Part shown: piece after piece, positions 36,952 to 40,949 of the stretch | Layout of the letters: every line of letters starts with the position of its first letter | Position numbering within the stretch: position 1 is the stretch's first letter | Source: a bacterium | GTDB taxonomy: Archaea; Thermoplasmatota; Thermoplasmata; Lutacidiplasmatales; UBA184 | Assembly (NCBI GenBank): GCA_027309555.1 | Contig: DAIDCO010000013.1 | Span: forward strand, 1-40,949 | Direction of reading: 5' to 3' | DNA length: 40,949 bases | Made by a program: the position numbers and the translations under genes | The notes under the pieces: generated by a model | Seen by the model: the letters and a program-made list of their open reading frames with translations, nothing else | What the model was told of the DNA's origin: nothing | Databases searched by the model: none

Positions 36952-38481
36952 TTACACGCTCAACCCCGCGAGCACTGTGGCGTTCCCAGTCTCTCGCGGC
37001 GCCATTGCTCCCAGCTGCGGAAACGAGAATCGCTGTCCGTCGTACTGGGTGGGGACATAGGCGAGCTCGACGACCCGCGGGGCGGAGAGCCGAAGTTTGT
37101 CTCGAACCTTGGCATCACTGTTGATAGTTGTGTTGAGGTAGCTTGTTGCCATCTCCGCCGCGTCGTTTTCGCTCGACAGGGCAGGGATGGCCGGCATCGA
37201 GAGATGTGAGTTCGTGGCCTGGGCCAGCAGCGTCGAGAGTCCCCCCCCACTGATGGAAGTCTCCTTGCCCGTTAGCCCATCGAGGACTCCACCCTTAGCC
37301 CGCGCCCGGAAGACATCGCTCACAGCCCCCGGCGAATTCCAAGCACCCCCGGCAAAGGCGTCGGCCGCGACAAGGAGAAGCTCGGAAACCTCTTTGCCTT
37401 TCTTAGTCCAGAGAGCTCCGGTCGAGAAGCTGTACTTGAGGTCGATTACCCAGAACGGGTACAGGAGGTTCCCGCTACCGGGGAGCACCCGCATGGTGGC
37501 CATGGCTTTGCGAGCGGCAATCGTAGTCTGGAGCCGAGAGATGATCCCCTGCACCCGGGTAGGGTTCGAGTAAACTTGAGGGAACGATTGAAGGACTCCG
37601 ACGATTGCCTGTACCTGAGTCACCAGCTTGGCATCTACCATCGAATCGCCCGTACTGGCTTGGGTCAGCGACATGATCGAGTCAGCGATGAGACGTTCAT
37701 CTCGTATGGCCTGGCTCATCACGGTCGAGGTCATGCTGGATGCCGCCAACCCACCCGCTGTCTCATAGAGCGCCAAGGCCCTGGAAGAATTCCTGTGCGA
37801 TTCGGGCAGCTTGCCGTTGACGAAAGCGTCCGACGCGGTGGCACTGAGCGCGTTCGCCTGAAGGCGTTCTACCAGACCAGGGTACATCTCGTTCGCAGCT
37901 TCCATCGCCTTCGCGGCGGACGAGAAGTTATCCGCCATGAGGGCAAAGCGGTCACCCTTCGGCTCGTGGAGGAGCTTGGCGTTGTTCAGGAGGTAGGCAT
38001 ACGACACAGCTACTGCGTTTGCATCGTCGACCGCCTTCTTGGCTTCTGGATTCACGGCCAGCGGATAGACCGATTGCACCTTGGCTTGAAAAGAGAAGAC
38101 CTCCTTCGGGTCGTTCGAAGGATGAATCTGATCGTTCAGAATATACGGAAAAGTTGTGAGGTTTTGGGAAAGGAGCGACGCCATGTTGAAGCGGTACTCC
38201 GTGAATTCAGTGTCGAGCCGCGGCTTGACATTATTGACGAAGACCCCGTATCGGGCCACGGGGTCGACGTTCGCACTGTGGGAGAGGTCCATCCCGACGG
38301 GTACGGCCTTCCGGAGCCATTCTGAAACGCTTAGCTTGAGTTCCTCGAGATACTGTCGGGCGTCAAGCAGCTTCTGGGCCGTTCCGCACGAGCGGCACAC
38401 GACTGTCTCGACTCCGGCCGCGGGCGCTTCTAAGGGAGCAGAGCAGTAGCGGCACCGAAGTGACTGGAGCTCCTGAGTCAA
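36952..38481 (-). CDS. N-terminal zinc-ribbon protein of unknown function in the SPFH cassette
   Basis: 509 aa: 'CRYCSAPLEAPAAGVETVVCRSCGTAQ', helical central region, later 'YPFWVIDLKYSFSTGALWTKKGKEVSE'. Confidence 0.85.
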   Translation of the reverse strand: MTQELQSLRCRYCSAPLEAPAAGVETVVCRSCGTAQKLLDARQYLEELKLSVSEWLRKAVPVGMDLSHSANVDPVARYGVFVNNVKPRLDTEFTEYRFNMASLLSQNLTTFPYILNDQIHPSNDPKEVFSFQAKVQSVYPLAVNPEAKKAVDDANAVAVSYAYLLNNAKLLHEPKGDRFALMADNFSSAAKAMEAANEMYPGLVERLQANALSATASDAFVNGKLPESHRNSSRALALYETAGGLAASSMTSTVMSQAIRDERLIADSIMSLTQASTGDSMVDAKLVTQVQAIVGVLQSFPQVYSNPTRVQGIISRLQTTIAARKAMATMRVLPGSGNLLYPFWVIDLKYSFSTGALWTKKGKEVSELLLVAADAFAGGAWNSPGAVSDVFRARAKGGVLDGLTGKETSISGGGLSTLLAQATNSHLSMPAIPALSSENDAAEMATSYLNTTINSDAKVRDKLRLSAPRVVELAYVPTQYDGQRFSFPQLGAMAPRETGNATVLAGLSV

Positions 38482-38483
38482 TT

Positions 38484-39401
38484 TTACCTCCGCATGTTCT
38501 GAATCTGTTTCCGGAGAACCTCGATCTCCGCTTCGAGCTTGGTGTAAACCTCTTGGGCCCGTTTCTGAGCCCAGCTGTCCGAAAGCGTGTTCATGGTCGA
38601 GTTACAGCCCCGGCACGAAAAGATCTGGTTCGTCCCGTTGTCAAAGGAAGGAAGCACCGCCGCGGACTCAGTCTTGGTGAGGGAGAGCGTGAGTTCCGAC
38701 GGTAGCTGGAAAAAGCTCACACCTTGTCCCGTCACCTCACGACCGCAGAACCAGCACTTGGCCGACTTCTGGTATTGCTGCGCCCGGCTCCGCGCGTCCG
38801 CGGAAGCCTGCTTGACTCCGGCCTGCTCCCAGAAGAGACTGGCTTGTTGGTAGTGCTCCCCTGCCTTCTTCGGGTCGGTGAACACGGTCGATTCGCCCAT
38901 CATCTCCTCGGAGAGGGCGAAGAGCGTAAACGCGCGAGAGGCACCGGTGCCCGTCTCCTTCTGGAACATCTCCTTGGTGAGAATCACGTTGGTCCGGATG
39001 ACCGACTGGTATCGCAATCCCACTTCGCGAAGCCTCTGGGCACGATTCGTCTGTTCGATGACACTTTGACTCGGCATCATCACCGCGGCCAAGTCCTCGC
39101 CGAGGATGGCGACCTCGTTAGAGAGTGACGAGGCCGAAACATCCCGCAGTCCAATCTTGAGAGTGGCGCCCCCTAGAGTCTGCAACGACTGTGCAGCGCG
39201 CCCGTAAATCGCGGGGTCGCCTCCCGCGCGCGCTAAAGCCAAAAAGGCCGCGTACGCCATCGCGAGCTGGGCATTTGTCGAATCCCCCTCGCGGGTCAGC
39301 TTGGCGGCGGCGTCCGAATACCTCTCTTCGGCTTTCGCGAAGTTACCCTGTTTCACCAGGTCGTTCGCTTGCTCTAGAAGCTTGGAACTGCTACGGAACA
39401 T
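38484..39401 (-). CDS. TPR-like helical repeat protein with paired Cys motifs
   Basis: 305 aa: 'LLEQANDLVKQGNFAKAEERYSDAAAKL', 'CWFCGREV' and 'CRGCNSTM', C-terminal coiled coil. Confidence 0.85.
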   Translation of the reverse strand: MFRSSSKLLEQANDLVKQGNFAKAEERYSDAAAKLTREGDSTNAQLAMAYAAFLALARAGGDPAIYGRAAQSLQTLGGATLKIGLRDVSASSLSNEVAILGEDLAAVMMPSQSVIEQTNRAQRLREVGLRYQSVIRTNVILTKEMFQKETGTGASRAFTLFALSEEMMGESTVFTDPKKAGEHYQQASLFWEQAGVKQASADARSRAQQYQKSAKCWFCGREVTGQGVSFFQLPSELTLSLTKTESAAVLPSFDNGTNQIFSCRGCNSTMNTLSDSWAQKRAQEVYTKLEAEIEVLRKQIQNMRR

Positions 39402-40554
39402 GAACTACTCCCGTGGACGTGTCGACTACTAGTCTCGCAGGAATCCGCCTTCCGAACGGTCGAAAACAGTACTGGGAAAGCGAATAAGCCGAGAGAATCG
39501 GTCCGAATCCCCCCATCCCAGTGACCTAGCTTCGGGACGCTGTAGAAGAGATAAATGTAGCGAAGCCCGGTATCTTTCCGACCGACGGCATGTAGGAACG
39601 AAACCCGCAGGTCACTGCGCTCCCAGCCGAGGACCCGAGGTTGGTTGGTTTCTGGGAGGGGTCGTGCGCAACATCTGGTGCTCTCTTCAAACAGTTCCTG
39701 GGGCCCGGCTCTTCCCGATGACCCGAGTACGATTTCGCCTGGAAGAGTGCCGGCGTCCGACAACCTAACAACGCCACCGTCGGCAGGCGAGACTCCGGGA
39801 CCGATGTCCGGTCTGCCGACAGGCACTCGGCCTTTCATGCCCCACTCCCCCTCAAGACCATCCACTGCAATGTGCCCACCGCCGAACCTGGAGACCGGCT
39901 TGCGCTCCTCCCACTCGGTCATCGAGGCCGTACGGGCCATGGGTAGCAAGACTCCCTGGTGATTGTCCGATGCCGTGGTCATCCTTTCCCAACTCGGGGA
40001 AGAACTGCTCGGAATGCGCCCCTGGTCCCTGGTTGCATCTCTCTCTCTCGGGGTATGCCGGAACTGCGGGGAGACCGGGACGCCCAGGGTGTTGGCCGCG
40101 AGTGCCGCACTCATGCACGTCGATCTCGAGTGACTCGCCGCCTCGATGTGGAGATGTAGGGGCCCCCGCCCTGAGGGGCCTACGCCGTTCGTTCCGTTCG
40201 GCCCTCGGCGCGGTCTTCCACGCGTTAGTCATGAACTGATGGTGTCGGACAGAGCGCACCGGCATCGATGTCCCCAGTCTAAGTTTGCCACGCTCCTAAA
40301 GGGCCAGACAAGCATGGCTACCCTCGAGCTTCTCCAGTAGGTCGACGGCCGAGTTCTTCGTACTCCGGGGGACTGAATCCCCTCGAGGAGCGTCGCCTTC
40401 GGCTAGACTCCGGCCAGAAGTCGCTCCGTCTCTGGACCGGTGGGGTGAGTATTCCCGTAAGGTTGTCCCCCGCCAGGCCCCTCGCCTTAAGGGGTTCGAG
40501 GCCACCGATGCGAACCGAGATGACCCCCGTCGGCTTGGTTGGAACCGTGGGCCC

Positions 40555-40887
40555 ATGTATCGCGCGCTCCGGGTCTGCTCGAACCGCGGGGGCCTCGAGG
40601 CCCTCCCCGACCCCCCGTTTCCGATCGACCTCGCCAAGGCCCGGCGGCGGCTCGAGGCCGCGGGGGTAGCGGTCGTCGACGCGAGGGTGATGCTGATCGT
40701 CGCTCTCGACCCCGAAGTGACCGTGAGTCGGAACGGACGACTACTGTTCAAGACGTCCGATGCCGAGCTTGCCCAGCGAGCGTTCGAGCGGCTAACGCAG
40801 CTGCTCGCGCTCCCGGTCGGGCCGGGGCCGCTCGCGAGGGCCGAACGCGGCGCGAGGCGGCCGGGCGAGAGGGGCCTTGGGACATAA
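40555..40887 (+). CDS. Small conserved-looking protein
   Basis: 110 aa: 'PDPPFPIDLAKARRRLEAAGVAVVDARVMLIVALDPEVTVSRNGRLLFKTSDAELAQRAFERL' has a compact alpha/beta pattern; Arg/Gly-rich tail. Confidence 0.6.
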   Translation: MYRALRVCSNRGGLEALPDPPFPIDLAKARRRLEAAGVAVVDARVMLIVALDPEVTVSRNGRLLFKTSDAELAQRAFERLTQLLALPVGPGPLARAERGARRPGERGLGT

Positions 40888-40949
40888 TTAGGGGACCGGC
40901 CGTGCGAGGGCCGAGAGGTCCTCCGGCGTCGGTTTGATGACCCTCACCT

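Noticed and set aside
40490-40510. GGTTCGAGGCC as a tRNA T-loop
   Set aside because: No matching acceptor, D-arm or anticodon arm could be folded upstream; same for GATTCAAGTC near 1850.
1-40949. CRISPR array or defence locus
   Set aside because: No regularly spaced repeats and no cas-, restriction- or toxin-like proteins recognised.

Overview
The window is about 41 kb of high-GC archaeal chromosome. Archaeal markers are a TATA-box-binding protein, an Orc1/Cdc6-type AAA+ ATPase, an archaeal-type CCA-adding enzyme, a Dph6-like ATP pyrophosphatase, and TATA-box promoters placed so that transcripts would be leaderless or nearly so. A Thermoplasmatota-like host is my inference only. Most of the window is ordinary housekeeping and accessory metabolism: Tag glycosylase, PoxB-like enzyme, GHMP kinase, AmmeMemoRadiSam-type radical SAM enzyme, LipA, Tmk, TatD-like hydrolase, NUDIX, a ThiI-like PP-loop protein, and several exported or membrane proteins. 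The unusual content is: (1) a compact six-gene minus-strand cassette (34579-39401) built around an SPFH/YdjI-like protein, with zinc-ribbon or paired-Cys motifs in four of six products; (2) a complete IS630-family element whose transposase stop codon is completed by its CTAG target site; (3) an IS481/IS3-like right end with a duplicated terminal motif; (4) two decayed genes (a CurA-like oxidoreductase and a 2'-5' RNA ligase-like gene); (5) a pair of related small orphan proteins 5 kb apart; (6) a stand-alone SpoT/MESH1-like HD hydrolase; (7) tandem TATA boxes in front of tbp. No tRNA, rRNA or CRISPR array was recognised. All homology calls come from reading motifs by eye; no database search was run.
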